The translations under genes were made by a program, and so were the position numbers. The notes under the pieces are model-generated. The model had not been told where the DNA came from. It searched no databases and saw nothing but the letters and a program-made list of their open reading frames with translations. A stretch of DNA of 64,000 bases from an uncultured Treponema sp. (lineage in GTDB: Bacteria > Spirochaetota > Spirochaetia > Treponematales > Treponemataceae): the NCBI GenBank assembly GCA_946411505.1, contig CAMKEG010000002.1, positions 62,001-126,000 of the forward strand. The letters are read 5' to 3'. The stretch's first letter is position 1. Every line of letters starts with the position of its first letter. Below are positions 8,444-17,099 of the stretch, one piece after another.

Positions 8444-10502
8444 AATAATAGGAAGAGTGTTATCTGTTGATAATTTTCGTGTCTTTATAAAAATTGAAGA
8501 AGATTTGAAAGGCTCGTATAAAAGCGGAATAAATGATATTTATGAAGTTGCTAGAATCAATTCTTATTTAATAATACCTGTCGGTTCAGACAGAATTGTT
8601 GCGTTAATAACTCGTGTAACAATGAAAGAAGAAATGGAACTAGATACTAATATGACTTCTATTTCATTACCAACTTCGTCTCGTTATATTTCAGCAACAA
8701 TGCTTGGTACAATAACTCAAAAAAATGGTAAAGAGCATTTTATTCAAGGAGTTTATAGTTTTCCTGCTCTGGATAATCCTGTTTGGTATGTAACTGAAAA
8801 AGATTTAAACCATATTTTTGACAATAAACAAAATGACGATATTGTATTTGAAACTGATTTCTATCTGCCTATTGGTACATCTCCGGCCTTTCAGAATTAT
8901 AAAGTAAAGATATGCCCTGATCAATTGTTTGTAAAACATGCTGCCATTCTTGGAAATACAGGTTCAGGAAAATCTTGCACTCTTACTTCTATTTTACGAA
9001 ATTTATTCAGATACGATTATAAGAATGAAAAACTCAAAAATGCTCATTTTGTAATTTTTGATACAAATGGAGAATATAAATCTGCATTCTTACCTGATAA
9101 ATTTACAAATGAAAAAGAGAAACAGGAATTAACTCAAATTAACGCCTATTATTATGGTGGAGAAGATAATGTAAAAGTTCCTTACTGGTTAATGAATTGG
9201 CAAGATTTTAGGGCATTGTTAAAACCAAGTGATGGAACACAAGCTCCAATATTGAATCGGGCAATTGGTTTAGCAAAGAATGAACAAGAATCTTTACAAC
9301 AAACTGTTTTGCCAAATAATCTAAAAAGTGATTTGGAAAATATACTGAATTCTAATGCTGAAGATTTAAAAAAAAGAACATGGGATGCTGGTGGTACATG
9401 GAAATGGAAAGCAAATAATGAAATTCAAAAAATTGGAGAAGCATTAAAGAAAATAAATGATACATTAGGAAATAAAGTAATTGAATTATCAAATCAAGCT
9501 AATTTTAATAATGCTGATTTACAGCAACCTATTCGCGAAGAAATAAGAAAAATCTATGACGAATTGAATTCAGACAATCTTGATAAGCAGATAACTAATG
9601 AACAAAATATAGATTTGCCATTCTGGTTTAGCTATCAAGAGCTGTGCACAAAATTTATTGATTCTGCAATTTCACAAGAAAGCAGTAATAATGGAAAAAT
9701 AACAGAGTTTGTTTCTACTCTTCGATTACGAATGAATAGCTTTCTAAATGATAAAAGAATGGCTGTTCCATTAATGTTAAAGGACTCCAATGAATTTAAC
9801 AAAGAAATTCTTCCGAAATTTTTATCATTGCTTTTAGGTGAGTATGATAAGATTTTTTTTAACTCAGATAATAATAATTTTATAAAAGAATATAATGCAA
9901 GTACAAATACACAGGCAAAAAGCACACATCAAATTTCAATAATTGATGTTTCGCAGTTACCCTATGAAGTATTGGAAATAATTACGGGGTTGCTAGGAAG
10001 AATAATACTTGAATTTGTTTCTAATTTTTCACCCAATGAAAGAGGAAGTTATCCTGTTGTTATTGTGCTTGAAGAGGCTCAGAATTATATTGCGGAAGAA
10101 AAAGAATCTGTTGCAAAAACTGTTTTTGAACGAATAGCACGTGAAGGACGTAAGTATGGCATTTCTTTGATAGTTTCAAGTCAGAGACCTTCAGAACTTT
10201 CAAAAACGGTTCTTTCTCAATGTAATTCATTCATTATTCATAGATTGCAAAATCCTGATGATCAAAAATATGTAAGGGGATTAATATCAAGTGCGAATGC
10301 AGATTTGCTTGAACAATTGCCAATTATTCCGCAACAACATGCTATTGTTACAGGGGATTGTGTTAGAACTCCTGTTCAAGTAAGAATTGATGAAGTATTC
10401 CCAACACCGAATAGTAATAATCCTAAGTATATTCAGAATTGGCTTGAAGGAAAAACAATACCATACAGCGAAACTTGTGATAGATGGATAGGCAAAAAAT
10501 AA
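8430..10502 (+). CDS. HerA-like ATPase of a SIR2-HerA defence module
   Basis: A 690-residue FtsK/HerA ATPase (DUF87 type). An N-terminal beta-rich HAS-barrel-like region is followed by Walker A GNTGSGKSC near residues 173-181, and Walker B VIVLEEAQNYI near residue 545, then an arginine-rich REGRKYG stretch and SSQRPSELSKTV. About 200 residues of charged helical sequence are inserted between the Walker motifs. ATG 8430 fits GGAGAAGG at 8411-8418; GTG 8421 is too close to it. HerA hexamers act as DNA translocases and scaffold SIR2 partners in characterised systems. The overlap with the SIR2 gene argues for a complex. Confidence 0.87.
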   Translation: MSQNRIIGRVLSVDNFRVFIKIEEDLKGSYKSGINDIYEVARINSYLIIPVGSDRIVALITRVTMKEEMELDTNMTSISLPTSSRYISATMLGTITQKNGKEHFIQGVYSFPALDNPVWYVTEKDLNHIFDNKQNDDIVFETDFYLPIGTSPAFQNYKVKICPDQLFVKHAAILGNTGSGKSCTLTSILRNLFRYDYKNEKLKNAHFVIFDTNGEYKSAFLPDKFTNEKEKQELTQINAYYYGGEDNVKVPYWLMNWQDFRALLKPSDGTQAPILNRAIGLAKNEQESLQQTVLPNNLKSDLENILNSNAEDLKKRTWDAGGTWKWKANNEIQKIGEALKKINDTLGNKVIELSNQANFNNADLQQPIREEIRKIYDELNSDNLDKQITNEQNIDLPFWFSYQELCTKFIDSAISQESSNNGKITEFVSTLRLRMNSFLNDKRMAVPLMLKDSNEFNKEILPKFLSLLLGEYDKIFFNSDNNNFIKEYNASTNTQAKSTHQISIIDVSQLPYEVLEIITGLLGRIILEFVSNFSPNERGSYPVVIVLEEAQNYIAEEKESVAKTVFERIAREGRKYGISLIVSSQRPSELSKTVLSQCNSFIIHRLQNPDDQKYVRGLISSANADLLEQLPIIPQQHAIVTGDCVRTPVQVRIDEVFPTPNSNNPKYIQNWLEGKTIPYSETCDRWIGKK

Positions 10503-10525
10503 AATAGTAAAAAAGAGGTTGATGT

Positions 10526-11083
10526 ATGAATCCAATATTAAGTGTTTTTCTTGGTTCGGCAATAACTTCGGTGACAAGCATAATCACAATTATACTTACA
10601 AACCGCCATAATACAAGAATTGTTGAGAAGCAAATTAAATCAACAGAAAATCAAGTAAGATTACAATATAGTTATGAAAATGACAAAATAGTAAAAAATC
10701 TGAATTATCAAAATAAAGTCGAACTTATAGATAGTATTTTACTAATTCAAACTCAAAATAATTTAACGAAAAATTATATTATGGAAATATCAAATGCAAA
10801 TCAATTTTCCGCAAATAAAAAATATGAAGATATAGTAAAAGTTGCGAATAAAGTAATAACAAAACTTTACCTATCATTTCCAGACTATGTTGAATATGGA
10901 TATAAAATACGGGGGAAATGTAATGAGATTTGGGGAAATGAGCAAAATTATTTTGGATACCAATCTGATAATCCAAAAGCACAAGCCGATACCAAACAAA
11001 AACTTATAGAGCTATATAAAGAATTAAATGAATTGTGTATTACATGTTTAAATTTTCTGAAAGAATCAAAGGATTATAACTAA
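10526..11083 (+). CDS. Small membrane-anchored protein of the defence operon
   Basis: A 185-residue protein not assigned to a family. Residues ~3-25 form one hydrophobic segment, so it is probably N-terminally anchored with a charged, mostly helical cytoplasmic body rich in Lys, Asn and Gln. It starts 23 bases after HerA, with an AGAGG-like SD, and ends one base before the RhuM gene, so it belongs to the same transcript. AT-rich composition matches the island. It might be a membrane-linked accessory or sensor of the SIR2-HerA module, or a passenger gene; nothing in the sequence decides. Confidence 0.6.
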   Translation: MNPILSVFLGSAITSVTSIITIILTNRHNTRIVEKQIKSTENQVRLQYSYENDKIVKNLNYQNKVELIDSILLIQTQNNLTKNYIMEISNANQFSANKKYEDIVKVANKVITKLYLSFPDYVEYGYKIRGKCNEIWGNEQNYFGYQSDNPKAQADTKQKLIELYKELNELCITCLNFLKESKDYN

Positions 11084-11084
11084 C

Positions 11085-12086
11085 ATGCCCACACAAAACA
11101 AAAGTGAAATCATAATTTTCAAAACCTCAGATAATACAGTTTCTGTTGATGTCCGTTTCGAGGGTGAAACTGTCTGGCTCACACAGGCTCAGCTGGTGGA
11201 TTTGTATGGTTCGAGCAAGGCAAATGTAAGCGAACATATAAAGCATATTTTTGAAGAAGGCGAGCTTGAAGAAGATTCAGTTGTTCGGAATTTCCGAACA
11301 ACTGCGGCTGATGGGAAATCATATCAAACAAAATATTACAACCTTGATATGATAATTTCCTTGGGCTACCGCATTAAGTCCAAGATTGCGACCCAATTCC
11401 GACAGTGGGCCACCATGCGGCTTAACGAGTACATCCGAAAAGGTTTTGCTTTGGACGATGAGCGGTTAAAGAAGGCGGGCGGCGGCGACTATTGGAAAGA
11501 ACTTTTGGCGCGAATTCGCGACATTCGTTCTTCTGAAAAAGTGATGTATCGTCAGGTTTTGGACTTGTATGCCACTAGCGTTGATTACAATCCAAAATCA
11601 TCAGAATCAATCGTGTTTTTCAAGATGGTCCAAAACAAGCTCCATTACGCGGTAAATCGCCAAACTGCCGCCGAAATCATCTACGACCGCGCTGACAGCG
11701 AAAAAGATTTTATGGGGCTTACTTCTTTCAAAGGCGCGGATGTAACTCTTGAAGATGTTCGCATAGCGAAGAACTATCTTTCGGAAAAAGAACTGAAAAA
11801 ACTGAATGCCCTTGTTTCCGCTTTCTTTGACATTGCTGAATACCAAGCGGAAAATCACAACGAAATGCGCATGTGCGATTACGTGGAGCAGCTTGACCGC
11901 ACAATTCAGTCTGTTGGCGAAGATGTTTTGGATGACGCTGGAAAAGTCAGCCAAAAAAAGGCGATGGAAAAAGCGGAAGGAGAATACAGAAAGTATCAAG
12001 TCAAGACACTTTCTTCTGTAGAAAAGGCATACATTGAAACGTTAAAAGAACTAAAACAGATAGAAAGCAAAGGCAAAAAAAAGTGA
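11085..12086 (+). CDS. RhuM family protein
   Basis: A 333-residue RhuM-type protein (originally named from a Salmonella pathogenicity island). The conserved N-terminal block is evident: VRFEGETVWLTQAQLVDLYG, then the NVSEHIKHIFEEGEL and YYNLDMIISLGYRI segments. The first half resembles a DNA-binding domain of phage-type regulators; the C-terminus is helical and lysine-rich. The biochemical role is unknown, though RhuM genes are common in defence and mobile islands. GC content rises within this gene toward that of the core genome. It converges on the ArsC-like gene with only 4 bases between stop codons. Confidence 0.85.
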   Translation: MPTQNKSEIIIFKTSDNTVSVDVRFEGETVWLTQAQLVDLYGSSKANVSEHIKHIFEEGELEEDSVVRNFRTTAADGKSYQTKYYNLDMIISLGYRIKSKIATQFRQWATMRLNEYIRKGFALDDERLKKAGGGDYWKELLARIRDIRSSEKVMYRQVLDLYATSVDYNPKSSESIVFFKMVQNKLHYAVNRQTAAEIIYDRADSEKDFMGLTSFKGADVTLEDVRIAKNYLSEKELKKLNALVSAFFDIAEYQAENHNEMRMCDYVEQLDRTIQSVGEDVLDDAGKVSQKKAMEKAEGEYRKYQVKTLSSVEKAYIETLKELKQIESKGKKK

Positions 12087-12090
12087 TAGC

Positions 12091-12450
12091 TTACCTCCAC
12101 CCCTCCCAAACCTTTTGCACCATGCCGACGGTGGCTTCGCTTTTGCCGTTGCGGCAGACGGGTTGGACTAGGAGCTTGGCTTGGTTTTCAAAGAGCTTTG
12201 ATTCTTTGTCGCTGTCGTCAAGGTAGGCCACGCTGGAGTAGTCTTTGCTCTTTTGGTCGATTAGCGCTTCGATGGCGGCGGAACGGCTTCCTAAGTTTTT
12301 TGAAAGGGCCGCGACCACGCTTTCAAATTCGCCCTGGCTCATTTCTTTTTCCTTTAAATCGACAAATTGAAAGGGCAGGCGGCGTTCCTTAAAAAAGCGC
12401 TGGGCCGCCTTGCAGTCAAATGACTTGTTGGTTCCAAAAATCTGAATCAT
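12091..12450 (-). CDS. ArsC/Spx-family protein
   Basis: A 119-residue thioredoxin-fold protein: IQIFGTNKSFDCKAAQRFFKERRLPFQFVDLKEK at the start is the ArsC-family pattern, with one cysteine at the usual active-site position (Cys13) but lacking the CxxC of Spx. A second cysteine occurs near the C-terminus (VQPVCRNG). Arsenate reductase activity is not assured; many members are uncharacterised redox or glutaredoxin-like proteins. ATG 12450 has AGGAG five bases upstream; the frame extends further but without a ribosome site. It is transcribed away from the AraC gene's end and meets the RhuM gene tail to tail. Confidence 0.75.
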   Translation of the reverse strand: MIQIFGTNKSFDCKAAQRFFKERRLPFQFVDLKEKEMSQGEFESVVAALSKNLGSRSAAIEALIDQKSKDYSSVAYLDDSDKESKLFENQAKLLVQPVCRNGKSEATVGMVQKVWEGWR

Positions 12451-12494
12451 ATTCGCTCCTACTGTTTTGTAGGCCCCGCGCCGCAAATGTCAAG

Positions 12495-13394
12495 TTATTC
12501 CCGCTGGCCTTTCTTGTAATCCCTGGGAGATTGGCCAAAATATTTTTTAAAAGTTTCGGCCATGTAGCTGGCGCCGGTAAAGCCTGTCATGTCGGCGATT
12601 TCGGGCATGGACATTCCGCTGGAAACAAGAAGGTCGGCCACTTTGCGGCAGCGGTATTGCGCCAGATATTCCATCGGGGATTTTTCGGTCAGTTTGTTGA
12701 AGATTTGGTTGCAAAGACTTTGGCTCACTCCGCCCGCCGCCGCGATGTTCGAAAGCGTTATGCGCTCTTTGTAGCGCTCGTCGATAAAAAGCATCATCGC
12801 CTTTAGCCTTGAGTTGTGGCCGGACTTTTCTTCCATGCCGCGCACGTGGAGGCGGTAGGCTTCGGTAAAGCGGCGCATGATGATGTCCCAGATTTCAAAA
12901 AAATATTTGGTGATCAAAAATTCGTTTCCATTCGCGCGCCGTTCCATGTCAAGGACAAGCTGGTGAATTATCGGCGCGTCAAAATCTTCCGCCTTAAAAT
13001 GCGCAAAGGGAACTGTTTTATCGGCTACAATCGGGCGCACCGCCTTTTGTTCCACCGCGAAAGAGGAGCAAATTATTTTTGGATGCAAAATCGCGATGAC
13101 GTAGCGCGAAACGCGGTTTGTCGTGGAAAGCGAATAGTGAATCGCGCCTGAATTGACAAAAATCGTGTCGCCCTTTTTTAGCTTGACGAGCGTTCCTTCA
13201 ACCATGTAGGCCATCTCGCCGCCCTTTACTGAAACGATTTCCACGTCTTCGTGGTAATGGGGAACGCGTTCCCAGCCGCAGCCTTTTACAAGGTAGCCGT
13301 CAAAAATGTATGATGGAAAAGAAGGGTCGTCATACTTTACGATTTCAGAACCGTCCCTGCGCTTTATGATGATTCCCCTTCTTATTTTTGCCAT
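12495..13394 (-). CDS. AraC-family regulator with cupin sensor domain
   Basis: A 299-residue regulator. Residues ~40-110 form a cupin-type effector domain (VPHYHEDVEIVSVKGGEM, KKGDTIFVNSGAIHYS); residues ~200-299 hold two AraC helix-turn-helix motifs (ITLSNIAAAGGVSQSLCNQIF and MSMPEIADMTGFTGASYMAETF, ending FGQSPRDYKKGQ). ATG 13394 follows GGAGG by four bases. It is divergent from a cupin gene, with a promoter TTGCGC-17-TATAAT on this strand. It probably controls the divergent cupin operon or a sugar gene elsewhere; the ligand is unknown. Confidence 0.88.
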   Translation of the reverse strand: MAKIRRGIIIKRRDGSEIVKYDDPSFPSYIFDGYLVKGCGWERVPHYHEDVEIVSVKGGEMAYMVEGTLVKLKKGDTIFVNSGAIHYSLSTTNRVSRYVIAILHPKIICSSFAVEQKAVRPIVADKTVPFAHFKAEDFDAPIIHQLVLDMERRANGNEFLITKYFFEIWDIIMRRFTEAYRLHVRGMEEKSGHNSRLKAMMLFIDERYKERITLSNIAAAGGVSQSLCNQIFNKLTEKSPMEYLAQYRCRKVADLLVSSGMSMPEIADMTGFTGASYMAETFKKYFGQSPRDYKKGQRE

Positions 13395-13415
13395 TTTTCC
13401 TCCAAAGTCCAAAAT

Positions 13416-13508
13416 ATTATAACAATTTTATATTCAATGCGCAATATTGTTATTAAAATATGTAATTTTAATAATTTTCTTACATATAAATAATTAGTAT
13501 GATATAAT
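13416..13508. promoter_or_regulatory. Divergent promoters between AraC regulator and cupin operon
   Basis: Minus strand: TTGCGC (13439-13444), 17 bases, TATAAT (13416-13421) for the AraC gene. Plus strand: CTTACA (13479-13484), 18 bases, TATAAT (13503-13508) for the cupin operon. The AT-rich space between includes the palindrome CAATATTG (13442-13449). Confidence 0.6.
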
Positions 13509-13530
13509 CAATTAAAGGCAGGAGGAAAAC

Positions 13531-13896
13531 ATGGAATTCATCAAAGCAAGCGACATTAAAGAACTGTCAAACACGGGAGTAGTCTCGCGCCAGCTTTTAA
13601 ATCCGGAAAACTCAACGAGCGAGCGCGTGACGATTACGGAAGTTCACCTTGTCCCCGGAGCCAGCCAACCCCGCCACACCCATGACGCATCGGAACAAAT
13701 ATGGTATGCTTTAAAAGGAAGCGGAAAGCTGCTTCTGGCAGACGATAAAGAAAAGGAATTTAAGGCAGGAGACGTAGCGCGTTTTGCAGACAAAGACGTT
13801 CACGGACTTTTGAACGATGGCGACGGGGAGTTTATTTACGTTTCTGTTACCGCTCCTCCAATCAATTTTGGATACGCATACAAGGACAAAAGGTAG
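13531..13896 (+). CDS. Cupin-domain protein
   Basis: A 121-residue single cupin. Metal-binding cupin motif 1 is HTHDASEQIWYALKGSGKL (His-His-Glu pattern) and motif 2 is KAGDVARFADKDVHGLLNDG. GGAGG lies just upstream of ATG 13531. It opens a run of small genes read in the same direction up to 18.0 kb. Substrate unknown; such small cupins act as isomerases, dioxygenases or binding proteins. Confidence 0.8.
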   Translation: MEFIKASDIKELSNTGVVSRQLLNPENSTSERVTITEVHLVPGASQPRHTHDASEQIWYALKGSGKLLLADDKEKEFKAGDVARFADKDVHGLLNDGDGEFIYVSVTAPPINFGYAYKDKR

Positions 13897-13903
13897 AAAA
13901 AGT

Positions 13904-14479
13904 ATGACTAGAATTTATTTTGTACGACACTGCAAGCCAGACGGAAAAATCAAGGATGACAGAAACCGTTCGTTGACAGAAGAAGGCCTTGAAGACTCAA
14001 TCAAGGTGGCGGAAATTCTCAAGGACAAAAAAATCGACGTTTTTATCTCAAGCCCCTACAGGCGGAGCTATGATTCAATAAAAAAAGCTGCAGAATCTTA
14101 CGGCAAATCAATTCAGACTGACGAACGGCTTCGTGAACGCAAGGCAGGAAAAGACAGCAACAACCATGAAATGTTCAAAAAGCGCTGGGCTGATTTTTCA
14201 TTTGCCGAAGAAGACGGAGAATCCATTGGAGCCGTTCAGGAAAGAAACATCGAGGCGCTCAATGAAATTCTTGAGAAATATGACGGCAAGAACATCGTCA
14301 TTGGAACTCACGGGACGGCGCTTTCTTCCATAATAAACTACTATGACAAAACTTTTAACGGCGAAAGCTTTATGAAAATCATAGATTTTATGCCCTGGAT
14401 TCTAAAGATGGAATTTGACGGAGAAAAATTCCTTTGCAAAGAAGATATTTTTCACATACAAAAAGAGTACAAAGAATAA
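13904..14479 (+). CDS. Histidine phosphatase (phosphoglycerate-mutase-like) family protein
   Basis: A 191-residue protein starting with the RHG-type active-site motif (YFVRHCKPDG; His phosphorylated in the family, with Cys in place of the usual Gly). FISSPYRRSYDSI gives the second conserved Arg and GTHGTALSSII the C-terminal His. ATG 13904 is chosen because the longer frame runs into the upstream cupin gene. The 7-base gap to the cupin suggests one transcript. Substrate unknown. Confidence 0.85.
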   Translation: MTRIYFVRHCKPDGKIKDDRNRSLTEEGLEDSIKVAEILKDKKIDVFISSPYRRSYDSIKKAAESYGKSIQTDERLRERKAGKDSNNHEMFKKRWADFSFAEEDGESIGAVQERNIEALNEILEKYDGKNIVIGTHGTALSSIINYYDKTFNGESFMKIIDFMPWILKMEFDGEKFLCKEDIFHIQKEYKE

Positions 14480-14490
14480 GGAAAAAAATT

Positions 14491-14838
14491 ATGACGTTTC
14501 CAGAATTCATGTTCCGCAATCAAAACAAGATTCCTTCGTCCCAGCAGAACACGCCGGATATTGAAGGCTATTACTACACCGCGAACGACGGAAGCCAGAT
14601 GGCATTTTGGATATACAAGGCTGACCGTGTTTCAAAAGAGCATACCCATAACTATGATGAATGGATGCTTTGCGTTGAGGGTGAATATCTTGTCACGATT
14701 GATGGAGAAGAACACCTGCTCCATGCGGGCGACGAGCTTTTCATTCCCAAAGGCAGCTTGCAGGGTGGAAAGGTAAAGGCCGGAACCCGCTCAATCCACG
14801 CATTTGGCGGAAAAAGAATTTCGGAGGAAAAAAAATGA
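14491..14838 (+). CDS. Cupin-domain protein
   Basis: A 115-residue cupin with EHTHNYDEWMLCVEGEYLV as motif 1 and HAGDELFIPKGSLQGGKV as motif 2. ATG 14491 follows an AAGGAAAA purine stretch and the stop of the phosphatase gene by 11 bases. Its TGA overlaps the next gene's ATG (ATGA), so translation is coupled to the acetyltransferase. Ligand unknown. Confidence 0.8.
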   Translation: MTFPEFMFRNQNKIPSSQQNTPDIEGYYYTANDGSQMAFWIYKADRVSKEHTHNYDEWMLCVEGEYLVTIDGEEHLLHAGDELFIPKGSLQGGKVKAGTRSIHAFGGKRISEEKK

Positions 14839-15305
14839 ACATAACATTTGGACAGGATGAAAAATCCGATATACCGCAACTTATTCGCTTGCGGCTCGCC
14901 TACATGGAAGACGATTTTGGCTCAGTTTCGGAGCGCGAAAAATCTTGCATGGAAAAGCAGCTTCCCGATTATTTTGAGCGAAAACTCGGAAAAGAAATTT
15001 TTGCCTTTGTCGCTCGCGACGGCGAGAAAATTGTTTCGGTCGCCTTGCTTTTGACAATCGAAATGCCAGCAAATCCAAATGTCTTGAGCGGATTTTACGG
15101 CGAGGTTCTGAATGTTTTTACTCAAAACGAATACCGGGGCAAAGGCTTAGCTTCAACCTTGATGAAAAATTTAATCGCGTTTGCCAAAGAAAAAGGCCTT
15201 AGCCGAATTGACCTTAGCGCGACTGACGCAGGCTTTGGCATTTACGAAAAATTAGGCTTTAAAGAAAAGGAAAACCGCTACCGCGACATGCGGCTAAAAT
15301 TTTAG
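14835..15305 (+). CDS. GNAT family N-acetyltransferase
   Basis: A 156-residue GNAT enzyme. The acetyl-CoA pyrophosphate loop is seen in VFTQNEYRGKGLASTLMKNLI (Q/RxxGxG/A pattern), followed by the usual C-terminal YEKLGFKEKENRYRDM. GGAGG at 14823-14827 precedes ATG 14835, which overlaps the cupin stop. Substrate unknown; it is the first of three adjacent GNAT genes. Confidence 0.85.
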   Translation: MNITFGQDEKSDIPQLIRLRLAYMEDDFGSVSEREKSCMEKQLPDYFERKLGKEIFAFVARDGEKIVSVALLLTIEMPANPNVLSGFYGEVLNVFTQNEYRGKGLASTLMKNLIAFAKEKGLSRIDLSATDAGFGIYEKLGFKEKENRYRDMRLKF

Positions 15306-15316
15306 GAGAGAATTAT

Positions 15317-15889
15317 ATGCTTACGCACATAGGAACGCAAACAATTGAGACAGAGCGATTGATTCTCCGCCGCTTTGAATACTCGGACATTGATTCAATG
15401 CTCAGGAATTGGATTTCCGATGAAAAGACGCAATATGATTACGGCGAGCCATACTACACGACTCCTGAGGCGGTGAGGAATTTATTTGACACGAAGTATA
15501 TCGTTTCGTATTCAAAAAATGATTACTATCGGTGGGCGGTTATAGAAAAAGAGTCGGGCGAATGCATCGGGCAAATCGCTTATTTTACGATGGATACAAA
15601 GAACCTGCATGGCGAGATTGAGTATGTCGTCGGCCCTGCCTTCCAGGGAAAAGGATACGCCACCGAGATGACAAAAGCGGTCATCACCTTTGGATTTGAA
15701 AAACTCAACTTGCACAGAGTTGAAATCGACTGCCGCACAGAAAACACTGCGTCGCGAAAAGTCATCGAAAAATGCGGACTGACTTACGAAGGGACCTTCC
15801 GCGATTTTTTCTGGCGCAAAGACCACTATGAAGGAAGAATGGTATTCTCTATCTTGAAAGAGGAGTATGAGAAAAAGGGGAGGAAATGA
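15317..15889 (+). CDS. GNAT family N-acetyltransferase (RimJ/RimL type)
   Basis: A 190-residue RimJ/RimL-like acetyltransferase: IETERLILRRFEYSD near the start, GEIEYVVGPAFQGKGYATEM as the acetyl-CoA loop and LNLHRVEIDCRTENTASRKVIEKCGL near the end, all standard for this subfamily. AGGAG lies seven bases before ATG 15317. It overlaps the following GNAT gene by four bases. RimJ/L-type enzymes acetylate protein N-termini or small amines; the substrate here is not predictable. Confidence 0.87.
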   Translation: MLTHIGTQTIETERLILRRFEYSDIDSMLRNWISDEKTQYDYGEPYYTTPEAVRNLFDTKYIVSYSKNDYYRWAVIEKESGECIGQIAYFTMDTKNLHGEIEYVVGPAFQGKGYATEMTKAVITFGFEKLNLHRVEIDCRTENTASRKVIEKCGLTYEGTFRDFFWRKDHYEGRMVFSILKEEYEKKGRK

Positions 15890-16338
15890 TGACAATCAAG
15901 AAAACCAGCGCAAATGACATTGAGACTTTGATGAAAATTCGCCTTGAAATGCTGCGGATTGTAAACGGCCTTGATGAAAACGCACTCTTTGACAAAACTT
16001 TACTTGAATGTAGCCGCGAATATTTTTTGAAGGGCGACCAGACGACAGTTTTTGCAATGGACGGGGATAAAATTGCGGGCTGCGCAAGCCTGAGCTACAT
16101 CAATGTCATGCCCACCTTTGACCATCCCACGGGAAAGAGGGCTCATCTTATGAACGTCTACACAAGGGCTCAATTCCGCAGGCGTGGAGTTGGAAAAATG
16201 ATGGTTGAGTTTTTGATTGAAGAAGCAAAATCCCGGGCTGTTACTGAAATCAGCCTTGATGCCACACAAATGGGCCATCCGCTTTACAAGAGCCTTGGCT
16301 TCAATGACAACGGCGAAGGAATGAATCTAATACTTTAA
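15886..16338 (+). CDS. GNAT family N-acetyltransferase
   Basis: A 150-residue GNAT enzyme with the acetyl-CoA loop in NVYTRAQFRRRGVGKMMVEFLI and a C-terminal YKSLGFNDNGEGM. ATG 15886 overlaps the previous TGA; GGGGAGG at 15877-15883 serves it (ATG 15889 is an alternative one codon in). Part of the coupled run 13.5-18.0 kb. Confidence 0.85.
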   Translation: MMTIKKTSANDIETLMKIRLEMLRIVNGLDENALFDKTLLECSREYFLKGDQTTVFAMDGDKIAGCASLSYINVMPTFDHPTGKRAHLMNVYTRAQFRRRGVGKMMVEFLIEEAKSRAVTEISLDATQMGHPLYKSLGFNDNGEGMNLIL

Positions 16339-16349
16339 AAGGAGCCCTG

Positions 16350-17099
16350 ATGAACCCTATTTTTTTATTTGACCTTGACCAGACCTTGCTGAACTTCCAC
16401 GCATCGGAAGAAAAGGCATTGGAAATAATCTCAAAAAAATACGGTCTTGCTTACACCAAAGACACTTACAGTCATTTCAAAGATTACAACAAGTCCCTTT
16501 GGCTGGAACTGGAAAAAGGAATCATATCGCGAACAGATTTGTTCAAGCTCAGGTTTACTGATTTTATTGCGCAGTGTAAAGGTGAGTCCTTGGGACTTGA
16601 TCCGCTTGCAATAAACAATGAGTTCATCGCGACAATGGCAGAAAACGGAGTCCTGATGGATGGTGCATTGGAATTCGTCAGCAAACTTAAAAGTACAATT
16701 TCAGGCTGCAGAATCTACATCATATCAAATGGGGCAACCGTCAATGCAAAAGGCAGAATAAATTCCACAGGCCTCAATGCATTTCTTGACGGAATTTTTG
16801 TAAGCGAAGAGATGGGAATTGCAAAACCGGCAAAAGAATTTTTTGACCGAGTATTAAGTTCAATCGGAGCAAAAAAAGAGGAATGCATTGTCATAGGAGA
16901 CTCTCTCACATTCGACATGGCAGGAGCAAAGAATGCCTCCCTTGATTCAGTCTGGTTTATGCCTCAAGCTGGATGCAATTCAAGCATAGAAAATGAAATG
17001 GCACAATATGACATCGATTATTGTGCAAACTCTTTTGACGAACTGTACAAAATCCTAAAAAACTGGACAGAACAAATTAGCAAAAGGAGACAGAATTGA
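16350..17099 (+). CDS. HAD-family hydrolase (YjjG-like)
   Basis: A 249-residue HAD subfamily IA hydrolase. Motif I is FLFDLDQTLLNF with the nucleophile Asp, motif II is IISNG, and motif III/IV is KPAKEFFD...CIVIGDSLTFDMAGAKNA. The layout resembles YjjG non-canonical nucleotide phosphatases, which clean damaged nucleotides, but substrate assignment within HAD-IA is uncertain. AGGAG precedes ATG 16350; the end overlaps the next gene by four bases. Confidence 0.85.
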   Translation: MNPIFLFDLDQTLLNFHASEEKALEIISKKYGLAYTKDTYSHFKDYNKSLWLELEKGIISRTDLFKLRFTDFIAQCKGESLGLDPLAINNEFIATMAENGVLMDGALEFVSKLKSTISGCRIYIISNGATVNAKGRINSTGLNAFLDGIFVSEEMGIAKPAKEFFDRVLSSIGAKKEECIVIGDSLTFDMAGAKNASLDSVWFMPQAGCNSSIENEMAQYDIDYCANSFDELYKILKNWTEQISKRRQN

